From: Diploptera punctata
Taxonomy: Eukaryota > Arthropoda > Insecta > Blattodea > Blaberidae
Direction of reading: 5' to 3'
DNA: 64,000 nucleotides
Assembly: GCA_030220185.1 (NCBI GenBank)
Contig: JASPKZ010000420.1
Span: 124,001-188,000 of the forward strand
Translations under genes and position numbers: made by a program
Shown: positions 1 through 10,074 of the stretch, piece by piece
Layout of the letters: every line of letters starts with the position of its first letter
Numbering within the stretch: the first letter of the stretch is position 1
The notes under the pieces: generated by a model
What the model was told of the DNA's origin: nothing
Databases searched by the model: none
The model's input: the letters and a program-made list of their open reading frames with translations, nothing else

Positions 1-298
1 AAATTGTAATGTCAGCAAAAATCTATTGCCTATTGGGATCCCCATACCTTTGCAGCTTTGTTTCCATTTCGTTAATATAAATTCTACATAAATATTAAAT
101 AAAATTGGTGATAGACTGCACCCTTGTTTCAATCCCTTTGAGGTGTTTATAGGATTAGACATTATATTTCCCATTTTAACATAAGCGGAGTTATCTTTAT
201 AGGTTTGTTTAATAATTTCTATTAGGTTTCTGTCAATATTGTATTTCTCCAATACTTCCCATAATTTGTTCCTCGGAATTGAGTCATAAGCTTCTAAT
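1..298 (-). pseudogene. RTE-type LINE reverse transcriptase fragment (RTE-b group)
   Basis: Read on the minus strand this is one open segment of a non-LTR reverse transcriptase. It begins with an LEAYDSIPRNKLW motif (RT block with the first catalytic Asp region) and runs through GLKQGCSLSPILFNIYVE (the conserved LKQG block). The YADD catalytic block would lie further left, beyond the window edge. The same blocks occur near 62.3-62.6 kb on the minus strand, in a relative. It is a partial copy with no start codon of its own and unrelated DNA to its right, so it is a dead or truncated insertion. RTE assignment is from motif style and is inferred. Confidence 0.8.
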
Positions 299-1149
299 AT
301 TATGATACGAAATATTACATCGACACTGTACATGTATTACCTTGACGCTTGGCTGATTGATACATAATAAAATATACCATATTAATACGTATCAACAGTG
401 TAAAATGCCCTATTGTGGCGCTTAACTGATTGGTGCAGAACCTCTTTACGTCTAAGTGTAGTATTGAAATATTGACCGTTGAAATAAACATAAATTGTTT
501 TAATCATAAAATACGAATCAGTATATTATCATAGAAGTGATTATCAACTCAGAAATAATTAAAAAAACTTTTGTTAGAGTTAAAATATTAGAAAGAAAAA
601 CTTTAAACTTATATTTCTCGGAACTTACAAAATGGCGCATAGCCGGTTGATGTATAACGCCGTTCATTTAACATGTGAAATTTTAAATAAATTATTATTA
701 AATTGACCCCTGTGAAGTATCAACTTCCTCAATTCGATTATACATTTTTAAAACTCTAGGCCTTTCGGAACTCATTACATTATCAGCAGAAGTAGGCCTA
801 TGTTGTAATAACAACATTCAGTAATTGACAATTTTATACGTATTGAAGATGACGATTTTTACAGGAATTAATTTTATAATGTTATGTATAAAATTCATTT
901 TTTTAATGAACTAATTCAATGAAATCAAAGAAACTTTTTAAAAACCTGCCAGAAGTGATTGCAATTTTGTTTTCATATTTGACTATGTTGTGTTTTCTTA
1001 AAGTTAGTAAATATTTATATTATGGATGGCGATAGGTTTATTGGTGTTGAAGCAGACAGCGGTAGTCGTAAATTCGGAATTGTTATGACACGATTCTACA
1101 ACACTAACAGTCTGGTAAACACAGTTTATATGAACAAACACAATATACT
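299..1149. other. AT-rich stretch with no recognisable gene
   Basis: No reading frame here resembles a known family. A 63-codon frame on the plus strand near 1022 and a 74-codon frame opposite it have no recognisable motif and look like chance frames in AT-rich DNA. Confidence 0.5.
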
Positions 1150-1405
1150 TACAAACGTCAGGAACAGCAAATTCCTGGTTTACGGAATATGTCTTTCTTG
1201 TGATAACCCTTAAATAGGGGAAATTCAATATCTTATGCTAACTTAATTCGAAGTGTAGAACTGCAGTGAAAACAAATCGAGCACAACCTTAAGTTACTAC
1301 GTATTGCATGTTGCATAATTTGACATAAATTAAAATAATTTATACTCATTCATTTTTCAATTACTTTATTAAAATATAAGATAAATTAAACCAATGTATT
1401 TTATA
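1150..1405 (+). repeat. Relic related to the interior of TTAA element E5
   Basis: Three stretches match the unique interior of the TTAA element at 14591-16137 in the same order: CTGGTTTACGGAATAT (here near 1177, there near 14735), a CAGTGAAAACAA stretch (here near 1264, there near 15642), and TTACTTTATTAAAA (here near 1362, there near 15743). No terminal repeat or TTAA is left at either side, and the right end is cut by the next repeat. It is a decayed copy and helps show what E5 looked like before other elements landed in it. Confidence 0.5.
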
Positions 1406-1612
1406 GGACTATTTAACTCATGCCCCAAATGGGAGTCAATGATCAATCACATTTCAATGATTTTTTTTATTTACAACCAATCACAGTCTTTTTCACCTCG
1501 ATTTTGTCAGTTTAATTTTATCATTGTAAAATCAAGCTCCTCCTTTTTAACATTCTGAATAGGTCATAGCATTATTTTGCAGCGACTACATGTGGCTACC
1601 AGATTGTATATA
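1405..1612 (+). repeat. Dispersed repeat, local family MITE-G, 5' part
   Basis: Starts with AGGACTATTTAACTCATGCC and matches the copies at 7301 and 30594 for about 200 bp, including CCAAATGGGAGTCAATGA. The inner stretch around CATTCTGAATAGGTCA is shared with the 30594 copy but not the 7301 copy. The 3' half with the terminal hairpin is missing here. No coding capacity is visible, so it is a non-autonomous element. Confidence 0.7.
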
Positions 1613-1870
1613 CAGGGTGTTTCATAAAGGATGGCGCAAACTTAAATGGTTGAAAGTTTACGATAATAGAAGCAACAATGTCCCAATAAACATGGGTCCG
1701 CAAACGAGCCGTTTGCGAGATAATTACGAATGTATGGTTACAAGCCGCCACTGACTTCATTTTAAACATTGTCCAAGTCAGTACAAATTAATTTGAATTT
1801 AGACTTTACTTCTCTTATGGGTTAACTGCCACCACATTGTCATTTTCGACATTCGAATATTCCCTCCTGG
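1612..1870. mobile_element. Possible DNA-transposon end (ACAGGGTGTTTCA type)
   Basis: The stretch opens with ACAGGGTGTTTCATAAAGGA, a kind of terminus seen on many insect DNA elements. I found no inverted partner downstream in this window, so the call rests on the terminus alone. The rest of the stretch is not recognised. Confidence 0.3.
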
Positions 1871-1874
1871 CATG

Positions 1875-2195
1875 GCGTTATTTTAACCCACTTCTGAGGT
1901 TGGGGCGCCTGGAAGGCGGAGTTACGCTGCCCCGATGATGATGGTAATAAACAGTAATGCTCCAGGAGAGACTTTAATCCTAAACTTAATTAATATGTTA
2001 ATGACGTAATGGTGGGCAGATGATGTTCGGGGGCCTTTCGGGCCTTAAATTTTCCTGACATATGTTTTACAGCGGAGGAAAAACCCCAAAAAAAACATCA
2101 ACCAGGAAATTTGTCCCGACCGGGGAACGAAATGGGGTGCGCTGCGTGACAATGCAGCGTGCTGCCTCGAGACCACAGCGGCGGACTCACTCTTA
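1875..2195 (-). mobile_element. SINE-A, tRNA-derived
   Basis: On the minus strand the head reads like a tRNA gene: a GTCCGCCGCTGTGGTCTCGAGG A-box region, then a degenerate B box before GGTCGGGACA. The body matches copies near 10075-10360, 14300-14580 and 36885-37135. The tRNA-like part is relatively GC-rich for the area. It is a retroposed pol III element, not a tRNA gene. Confidence 0.65.
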
Positions 2196-2501
2196 ACAAT
2201 ATAAAAGGATAATAATGGTACAGAAGCTTCCGCGTTTATGACTCTTTTATCATATTTCTTATGATATGGCTCTATCTCTCATCTTTAACTGTGTGAATAT
2301 AGAGAGGAAGAATAAAACTATTAAGAATATAAATTAACTTTTATATTAGTTATACTATCTAGAAATCGGTTATTAAGTCATATTTTACTCATTAACAAGG
2401 CTATAATACTTGCACCTATAGCGGCTGAAAAAAATTCTTTTTTTTTTTCGTTAAATTATTGAGTTTTTCTGTATTTTGAATTTTCCTTCTTATTTGTCTA
2501 A

Positions 2502-2502
<1 letters not shown>

Positions 2503-2560
<58 letters not shown>

Positions 2561-2561
2561 T
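2503..2561. repeat. (ATT)n microsatellite
   Basis: About 19 perfect ATT units. A 76-codon frame on the minus strand that crosses it is a poly-isoleucine artefact. Confidence 0.98.
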
Positions 2562-2674
2562 CATGCTTATGTTTATAGAGGACAATATTTTTGCTAAAAA
2601 GTAGGACTGGTAAATTTGATTGCTGATATTTTATGACCATATGCATTCTTAATTTTAATATTTAATGTTAAGAA

Positions 2675-2990
2675 AGGGGCACGCCGTAGCGTAGTGATTA
2701 AGGTACTGCGCTACAAGCCGGAAGGTCGAGGGTGCAAGTCCCGGTGGGGTCAGGATTTTTAAACTGACCCAAACCTTCTGGCGGCACTATGACCCTGGGG
2801 TCGACTCAGCCTCTAACGGAAATGAGTACTAGATGCTTGTTCTGGGGGTAAAGGCGGCCGTTACGCAGGGCTGACAACCCGGCTGACATCAAGTGCCGTT
2901 TGTCTAGAAAAGTGGGAGCCTTAACCTCCTACTACCCCAAGGGCATCCTGAGGCCTGTAGTGGGAATGCTTTACTTACTTACTTACTTAC
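2675..2990 (+). mobile_element. SINE-1, complete copy with target-site duplication
   Basis: A 316 bp element flanked by a perfect 12 bp duplication, TAATGTTAAGAA (2663-2674 and 2991-3002). The 5' head holds a near-consensus A box (TAGCGTAGTGA) and a degenerate B box (GGTGCAAGTCC), so it is tRNA-derived and would be driven by an internal pol III promoter. The body has GACCCTGGGGTCGACTC and GGCTGACAACCCGGCTGACA. The 3' tail is (TTAC)n. Other copies: 6356, 30283, 42891, 53185 and a fragment at 57790. Confidence 0.92.
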
Positions 2991-3068
2991 TAATGTTAAG
3001 AATATCTTTAGAGGGAAATATTCGTTAATATTAAATGTCATATTACATCACTTATGAAATGTTTTGTA

Positions 3069-3196
3069 TTTGCCCTCAAATAGCTCCTAATATTGGTTAT
3101 TTACTTTAATAAATGACGAATTAAGTTTTATTTTTGCCCTCAAATAGCTCCTAATATTGGTTATTTACTTTAATAAATGACGAATTCAGTTTTATT
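3069..3196. repeat. Tandem duplication, 64 bp unit x2
   Basis: TTTGCCCTCAAATAGCTCC starts at 3069 and again at 3133. The two units are nearly identical, differing mainly by one base near GACGAATT(A/C)AG, so the duplication is recent. Confidence 0.95.
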
Positions 3197-3553
3197 TTTA
3201 ATTGATAAGCTTCTGTTTTAATATAACAGAATTAGGATACCCCCTTCACAGATCTAGGAGCCATTTCACGTATATAGGATTCCTTGTCTTGGAGAAAAGA
3301 ATGAAGCATTCGGGGAAAACTGTACATCGATTTGGAGTACATTTTATAACCTCGTTGAAAGTAGATTCTATGTTCCTGTATTCATACTTTGTCACTATTA
3401 TCTCAATTATTACATTTGCATAAAGAAGTAAAAATCTATCACAGATTTAGGCAACCTTGCACTGCTTTTCTAGGTTTTAAGGAAAAAGTGACCCGCCTTG
3501 TTCCTTCCGTGTACGTACCCTTCATTTTTTCTTCTCATTAAATTGGGAATAAT
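3197..3553. other. No recognisable gene
   Basis: A 73-codon plus-strand frame at 3202-3423 has no recognisable motif. Nothing else was seen. Confidence 0.4.
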
Positions 3554-3930
3554 CGGCCGCGGTGGACTAGTGGTTATCCTCCTTGCTTCTGGTCCCGAAG
3601 GTCGCGGGTTCAAACCCGGCCGCGGTCGATGGATTTTTTAGGATGGAAAAATCCAAGGAGCAAGTCTCCGGAAGAGACTTTAAGCCGTGCATCCCGAGTC
3701 TGAAGTATTTCAGGCTCGTAAAAGATCCTTAAGCCTGAATGAAAAGGACTCTAAGCTAAATTTACCGACTTTTCCCATCCTAGTACTACCTTGGTTTCCT
3801 AGATGTCAGTATGAGGCGGAGCGCTGACCACGGACCACTCAAGTGACATCTATACGAAAACAAGTGTAACTAAATTAGTATGGTTCAAATTCTTCCCTGT
3901 AGGGGGAGAGCGCCTAAATCTCTGTAAAGG
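3554..3930 (+). mobile_element. SINE-C, full-length copy
   Basis: The head is a clear tRNA-like promoter: A box around GTGGACTAGTGGTTATC and B box in GGGTTCAAACCC, followed by CCGCGGTCGATGGA. The body, about 300 bp, contains CCCGAGTCTGAAGTATTTCA and ends near GGGGGAGAGCGCC. Copies: 42612-43265 (interrupted by SINE-1) and the 3' part at 35445-35640. Boundaries are approximate because I did not find a clean target duplication. Confidence 0.75.
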
Positions 3931-4279
3931 GAAAACATGGGCTTACAAGAAATTGGAAATATATTTATAATCTACAGCAGAGAAGGGCAAACTTTCAATT
4001 TCATCATACAGGTGCTTATATTTCTGAAAAGGCAATTTTTCTGTTTAACCCTCAGGGGGTCCTCATCTAGGGGATATGTGGATGGCGACCACAAGGTGCC
4101 CAAGCTGAGCAAAACATTTCTTCCGCTTACTTGTGTTTTGCACTCTTTTAACTTTACTATCTAACCTCTCTTGGTTAACTCTTGTTTTTTTCGACCCCGA
4201 CGCTATTAGGGCATCAGAGGGCTAGGGAGTCTTTCCTTTCTTCCATTTCTTCTTTCCTTTATTTTCTTTTCTTCTCCAG

Positions 4280-4535
4280 AAAAGCCTGACCAGAGGCTAT
4301 AAGATGGCAGCCCCATCACTGGTCTTGCCTTCCTTTGGCCGGCAACCAATCGAAGGGACTATTATTATGCTTTCAAGTCTTATACGAGAATTTCCCGAAA
4401 GGATCAAACTAATGACGACCAAAGCATGAACCACTGGGCCGTCCTATGAAACGCTGGAGGGAAAAATTTTCTATAGGATCGTAACAGGCCTTGGCCTAAT
4501 ACTTGGAAGGAAGGAAGAAGAAGAAGAAGAAGAAC
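4280..4535 (+). mobile_element. SINE-D copy 4, body plus RTE-c tail
   Basis: The middle matches the other SINE-D copies (CAGAGGCTATAAGATGGCAG, then the CACTGGTCTTGCC stretch). Its 3' part matches the end of an RTE-c LINE near 60363-60432: GATCGTAACAGGCC, then TTGGCCTAATACTTG, then a short repeat tail, here (GAA)n. The conserved SINE-D head is absent or unrecognisable, so this copy is 5'-truncated or diverged. Confidence 0.6.
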
Positions 4536-5030
4536 CCTTAGATGCATAGTGTAGCATATCTGCTACATAATCTAAGAAACTGGCTTGTGTGCATCTGGAG
4601 AAAATTTTCCGTACTAAACTAGTTTTCACATTGTGCTACAACAAATTTTGAGAGCATATTTCTGGTAATATACTAACATATGGCAGAGATGTCTAGTTAT
4701 ACTATGGTGTGTTAATATCTACCAGAAGTCTTGTCAAGTTCATATGAGGTTCAGCTTTACATACTTAAATTATTTATCATTGGATGCTAATTTAGGAAGG
4801 AAAGAGATTAATACAAATAAAATAGGTATGTAAAGACAAATATATTTACTTACTTTTATATAATTTCAGCAGTTAGGACATATATTATGCTTGTAGCATA
4901 TGTGCAACAACATGTGAATGTTTTATTATATGAAAGTGAGGTTATGTTTTCTCATAATTATTACAAAGATAAATATTAGTATGTTTATCCTTTTTACCTG
5001 TATCTATCTATTTACCTACCTATATACATA
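4536..5030. other. No recognisable feature
   Basis: AT-rich DNA without motifs, repeats or frames that I can assign. Confidence 0.4.
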
Positions 5031-5660
5031 CCGGAATCTTTCAACGCGATTTTCACCCACTTAAAATCATTGGATCGACTTGAAACTTTGTATACTTGTA
5101 AAAGACCCGTGACAATACTATAATTTCATCTTTTGTTCTAAAATCCTGGCCAGAATCATCAGAAAATAAAAATAAAGGGTGTAACAAGTGTCTTTGTATC
5201 TATGTAACGGAATCTTTGAACACGATTTTCACACACTTAGAAACATTGGATCGATTTGATACTTTGTATACTTGTAAAGGACCCGTGACAATACAACAAT
5301 TTCATATTTATTTTCTAACTGGCGAGAATCATCAAAAAAAGTGCCTTTGTATCTATGTAACGGAAACTTTGAACACGATTTTCACCCACTTAGAAACATT
5401 GGATAGACTTGGAACTTTGTATACTTGTAAAGGACCCGTGACAATACAATATTTTCATATTTGTTTCTAAAATCCTGGCCAGAATTGTCAGAAAATCAAA
5501 AAAGTGTCTTTTTATCTATGTAACGGAATTTTTGAACATGATTTTCACCCACTTACAAACATTGGATCGACTTGAAACTTCGTACACTTCGTGACAATAC
5601 AATCATTTCATATTTTGTTTCTAGAATCCTGGCCAGAATCATCAGAAAATAAACAAAATG
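5031..5660 (+). repeat. Minisatellite, four units of about 135-180 bp
   Basis: The block CGGAATCTTTGAACACGATT, CATTGGATCGACTTG, ACTTTGTATACTTGTAAA and ACCCGTGACAATAC recurs four times, with unit starts near 5031, 5210, 5361 and 5523. Units differ by small indels and substitutions, so it is an old array. An 84-codon frame inside two units is a repeat artefact. Confidence 0.9.
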
Positions 5661-5710
5661 AAAACTGGTATAATAGGTTGCGGACTTGTCGACGTTTTTT
5701 AGTCAATCGT

Positions 5711-5800
5711 TGTAAGATCTCAGTTGGTAAAGCGGTGAACTCTAGTGGTATATGATTTCAGTAATGCATAGGTCGCTGGTTCAAATCCGACTGGGAGGAT
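5711..5800 (+). pseudogene. tRNA-like sequence (SINE head or tRNA pseudogene)
   Basis: GATCTCAGTTGGTAAAGCGG resembles a D-arm/A-box region and GGTTCAAATCC is a perfect B box. The spacing is longer than in a normal tRNA, and I cannot draw a convincing acceptor stem. It is most likely a SINE head or a dead tRNA copy. Confidence 0.5.
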
Positions 5801-5901
5801 TTTTAGAAGAGTATTACTTTTAGCTCATACTACAATAGTATCGAATTTAAAGATATTTACATTTTTATCTTATTCTGTAAAATATTAAAACTAAAAAATA
5901 A

Positions 5902-6700
5902 AAATAAATAATAGTTTTAAAAAACTAAAGCTACACGCTTTATTAGAAACCGAACTAAAAAAATGAAAAATAATTTTAATTTCCAACACGCTTGGGATAA
6001 AAATTGAAGTGGTCAACAAAAAAATCAACTCCAACACACATAGAATAAAACTATAGTTATCAAGAAAAAGAAAATAATTTTACCATCAAAACCGTGGAGT
6101 GCTCTTTTTATGATTTTTACATTTTCTTCTTAGAGACTTTACTTTTACCAATATCTGTTTATTATCAAATATATTAATTGATATAGAGCATCCCACGCTT
6201 TTGAGGGTAAAATTATTTTCTTTTTGTTGATAACTCTAGTTTTATTCTATATGTGTTGGAGATGATTTTTTGTTGGCCACTTTAATTTTATCCCAACAGT
6301 GTCAGAATTTAAAATTTTATTTCATTTTTTAGTTCCGCTTCCTAATAAAGCGTGTAAGTAAAGTGATCCCACAACAGGCCTGGAGGCCCTCGGGGTAGTA
6401 GGAGGTTAAGGCTCCAACTTTTTCTAGACAATCGGCACCTTATGTCAGCCGGGTTGTCAGCCCTGCGTGACGGCCGCCTTTACCCCCAGAATAAGCGTCT
6501 GGTACTCATTTCCGTTAGAGGCTGAGTCGACCCCAGGGCCATAGTGCCGCCAGAGGGTTTGGATCAGTTTAAAAATCCTTACCCCAACGGGACTTGAACC
6601 CACGACCGTCCGGCTTGTAGCTCAGTGCCTTAACCACTATGCTACGGCGTGCCCCCTAATAAATCGTGTTGTTTTAGTTTTTTAAAACTATTATTTATTT
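5902..6700. repeat. Large inverted-repeat (foldback) element with a SINE in one arm
   Basis: The left arm, about 5902-6104, is the inverted complement of the right arm, 6186-6355 continued at 6669-6700. Landmark pairs: AATAAATAATAGTTTTAA with TTAAAACTATTATTTATT; CCAACACACATAGAATAAAA with TTTTATTCTATATGTGTTGG; AGAAAATAATTTTACC with GGTAAAATTATTTTCT. The loop is about 80 bp. SINE-1 interrupts the right arm. No coding sequence is visible. A transcript across it could form a long duplex; that is inference. Confidence 0.85.
6356..6655 (-). mobile_element. SINE-1 inside the foldback arm
   Basis: Reverse-oriented SINE-1 of about 300 bp. The target duplication is TAATAAAGCGTGT on the left (6343-6355) and the same with one mismatch, TAATAAATCGTGT, on the right. 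The head, read on minus, carries GGGGCACGCCGTAGCATAGT. The tail is a short (GTAA) stretch on plus. It landed after the foldback element formed. Confidence 0.9.
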
Positions 6701-7300
6701 AATTGTATTTTTCCATTTGGTTAATACAGCATGCTGGACTTTTGTTTTGTTTTTATTTTAGAGTACAATATAATTTATAATGTCTGATTTAATGTCCGTC
6801 ATCAATACCTTAAAATGATGCCTGTTTATTCCGTTTTTCATATGGCTTTTCAATCCCCTGAAATGAAAACTTATTTTTATCTAAAATAGACTCTATAATA
6901 TATTTTTAACCCTGTAAGTTCCAATGTGTAATAATATGGGAAATGGATCTCTAAATGTTAGGAGAACATTTATAATTAAGATGCAGGATAAATTGCTGGA
7001 ATAAAACTTATTTCGGTGATGATGAAATACTGAAGCGGAAATTAGCTCAAAATATGCATCATAAAAGCACAACTTTTTTTTTCGTAGAGGTAATTATTAT
7101 GAAGTAAATAACTTTTTAGAACACACTGAAAAGTAATTAAAAGGCAGCACTTCCGGTACAGCAACTTCTTTAATTATCAAGAAAGAAAGACGGAGATGTT
7201 TATTTATCTCAGCAAAGAAAACGAACTAAATTGGACACCAAAATAATATTTTCCCCACTACACTGACTGCTAATAAAATTTTCTATACTAATACAGTCCA
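6701..7300. other. No recognisable feature
   Basis: AT-rich. No frame, repeat or motif that I can assign. Confidence 0.4.
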
Positions 7301-7734
7301 CGACTATTTAACTCATGCCCCAAATGGGAGTCAATGACCAATCACGTTTCAATGATTTCTGTTTTCAACCAATCAGAGTCGTGTTTCACCAAATATTTAT
7401 CAGTGTTATAATTACCATATTAAAGAAAGCTCCTCCTTACAATATTGCGTTCCTTTGGCAATAAATAGTATGATCTGGTTGCAGTGATAAACAAAAGAAG
7501 CAGTAGAAGCGTACCTATCGTTTCTCATTTGTTTTCAAACATCGCCGTTTACATTAAATATATACATATTTTAAAATAACTATAGTTAAATAATGATTTG
7601 TGAGTAAACAGCTTAATTTTATTCGTTAAATAGTCCTAACAAATGCCACTCTTGATTTCCAAATTCTCTAGATAAATTCACTCCTCACTTCGTGAGTCGT
7701 GAATTTATCGATAATTTGGAAATCACTCGTGGCA
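7301..7734 (+). repeat. MITE-G copy with inverted ends and terminal hairpin
   Basis: The first part, 7302-7640, is bounded by imperfect inverted ends: GACTATTTAAC at the left and GTTAAATAGTC at the right. It is followed at once by a 91 bp imperfect palindrome at 7644-7734 (TGCCACTCTTGATTTCCAAA against TTTGGAAATCACTCGTGGCA). The 30594-31379 copy has the same two-part order, so the hairpin belongs to the repeat. The interior is non-coding. Confidence 0.75.
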
Positions 7735-8050
7735 TTACTTATGATAAATTCCTTTGAGACCATTGGTAAAAATACAAAATTATGAAATTAGTACTTCTAA
7801 GATGCTGTCGGATTCGGAAAGGCCTACAAGATTTAAAACGTTTCAATTTAATTGAGGACGACGGGACCGTTACAGGTACTAAGCCTAATTTTATATCTTA
7901 TAATTTTATAATACTTTTATATTGTAAACAAAATTAATGTTACTTGCATCTGTTCATCTTTATTTCCTCCAAACATTTTTCTCAGCACTTTCCTCCAAAA
8001 TATTTGTAATTTTTCTTCTTTCTTAAGGGGAATAGGTTATAAACCGGGTT

Positions 8051-8192
8051 TAATTTAAGAAACAAAAATTAATGTTTGAAGCGGAATTTGAACCCTGGAC
8101 ACCTACTTCTACTTACTAGTGTGCTGTCCATTACACCATTCAAACGACGATACAAATCCCTGTTCAAACATTGATTTTTCTTTCTTAAATTA
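8051..8192 (-). repeat. tRNA-like unit enclosed by 30 bp inverted arms
   Basis: The arms at 8051-8080 and 8163-8192 are inverted complements at 28 of 30 positions by eye, and similarity continues outward for several bases. The 82 bp between them, read on minus, holds TGGTGTAATGG, a full match to the A-box consensus, and GGTTCAAATTC, one base off the B box, at tRNA-like spacing. It is not a plausible working tRNA because I see no proper acceptor stem. Confidence 0.7.
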
Positions 8193-8531
8193 GATTCTAT
8201 CCAGAATTGGAATGTGTTAACTTAAATAAAAAATATCCAAAACTATAAACTGTGGTAAAATGTACCTCGAAATGAAAACAACCATACATTTGATTCTAAT
8301 TACACGAAATGTACGTAAAATTTGTTGCGTTATTAAGGATACATTTAGCAATTATATATGTATAAGTATATTATTTTAGAGTATATCAAATCCTGACTGG
8401 ATTTTTCAACTTATAGGTACATATTTATGAGGAACTACATGATGTAGGGCTATGACATTTTCAGGATACTTTATTCGCTGTAAGGTCAAGCTCATGTAGG
8501 AGAATGAAATATATGTTTTGTAAATAATTTA

Positions 8532-8536
<5 letters not shown>

Positions 8537-8566
<30 letters not shown>
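8537..8566. repeat. (AT)n microsatellite
   Basis: About 15 AT units directly upstream of a SINE-D insertion. Confidence 0.97.
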
Positions 8567-8581
8567 TTATAAATACTAGTG

Positions 8582-8929
8582 GGGTGTAACAGGTAGTGAT
8601 GTGCATTCTATAACCTCTCCTACCTAATTCTCAACCTCACCTGCACGTGGTACACCCTGCTTTTAACTAACGAGGTAATGTGGACCGAGTCACGGCGGTA
8701 TAACCGTTCCATCGAATATGGAGGAAATTCCATATTTTGAACGCCTGACTAGAGGCTATAAGGTAGCAGCCCTATCACTAGTCTTGCTCTGCGGATGGCT
8801 GGTAACCAAACCCAGGGGACTTCCTACTACTCGAAGAAACTTAAGCAAAGACTGGAATGATCACACTGATGACGACAAATTACCATACAGGCCACATGGC
8901 CTAAAACGAATTTGTTCATGATGATGATG
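8582..8929 (+). mobile_element. SINE-D copy 1, complete with target-site duplication
   Basis: A 348 bp element between perfect 13 bp duplications, ATAAATACTAGTG (8569-8581 and 8930-8942). The head is GGGTGTAACAGG, then CACGTGGTACACCC, then GGACCGAGTCACGGCGGTAT. The middle has GAGGCTATAAGGTAGCAGCC. The 3' end is CAGGCCACATGGCCTAAAAC followed by (GAT)n, in the style of an RTE-c LINE end. The duplications prove that head and tail moved as one unit. A 67-codon frame inside is not a gene. Confidence 0.9.
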
Positions 8930-8999
8930 ATAAATACTAGTGCCTGAGACTTCTATCAGTCTACATAAATCAGTTTTTCTTTAAATACATACATGCAGG

Positions 9000-10070
9000 A
9001 ACCTACATTTTCAGGACATGCATTTTATCCAAAAATTAATTATATGTACATAATAAATTAAAAATTACAACGGGCCTAAGTTTTCAAACACGAATTTTAT
9101 TGTGCGTTTACAACTTCTAAAATGTTTGTTCTAATGACGAAAATTCGATTTTTTTAAATCGATAAAAGTAGAGATGGAAGTTGGAAATGTTCCTAACACA
9201 CACATTCAGAATGTACTTCTATCTTTATATAACAGATACTATAATTAAGACTTTTCACTATTCTAGTTGCATGAAAACAAAATTATTTAGTAATAGTAGT
9301 AGTAGGATTTGGGGTTTCCAAAGAACGGAAGTACTAAATAAGGTATATACGCATTTTCTAAAATATATTACAGGAGTGATTGATCATGCATGTATGTATG
9401 AATATTGATTTATATCATATTTTGTTTTTGTATAGATGATCTATTATGATTTCATTTCTTTGTAAAGCGAATATTTATTTATTTATCTTTATATTATTTC
9501 TGACTACATTTTGACTCGCATTAAAAGCTTTAGTTGTTTTTTTTTTACTGATGCCTATTCATTCAGTAGTTAGCATTAGTCACATGTATAAATCAAAATC
9601 CAAAAGCTTGCTCAAGCGGGTATTAGTTCCTTTATCCCAAAGCTTCCACGATTGTATTTTATAAGTCAGTAAACATTACATATTGGGAGAATTTAGTAAG
9701 GAAAGTTGAATTCCTCTTTGCCTCTATGGGCCCGGGCAAAGGTGTCACAGTTTGAACAATCTATGCTTTCCAATCAAAATAGTTGTCAACAATAACGGTT
9801 TGATCCAGCACCTATACGGTGCAACGTGTCTAAACGCCATAACAACCTATCCATGAAAACGCTGATTTCTCCGTCCTTTAATTAGCATAAACATTTTAAT
9901 AATGTACTATTTTCCATCGTAGTTTGACCTCTCACCCTATAGGTACTTTAACATGTCCCACGAAACCTGGGGCTTGAAAGTGACACGAACTGTCGGAGAG
10001 AGATTTAAAATTTGGATTCACATACATGCTTTTCTAACCACACAATGACATGAAAAGCCTCCCCGAATGA
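9000..10070. other. No recognisable gene
   Basis: A 75-codon frame at 9181-9408 lacks any motif. The rest is AT-rich and unassigned. Confidence 0.4.
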
Positions 10071-10074
10071 ATGA

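Noticed and set aside
1004..1228. Overlapping 63- and 74-codon ORFs as genes
   Set aside because: No motif, on opposite strands, in AT-rich DNA, and partly overlapping a relic repeat.
5711..5800. Functional tRNA gene
   Set aside because: The B box is good, but the D-arm to T-arm distance is long and no acceptor stem forms. The same reasoning applies to 32391-32468 and 8081-8162.
8718..8921. 67-codon ORF as a gene
   Set aside because: It lies wholly inside SINE-D copy 1, which is bounded by target duplications.
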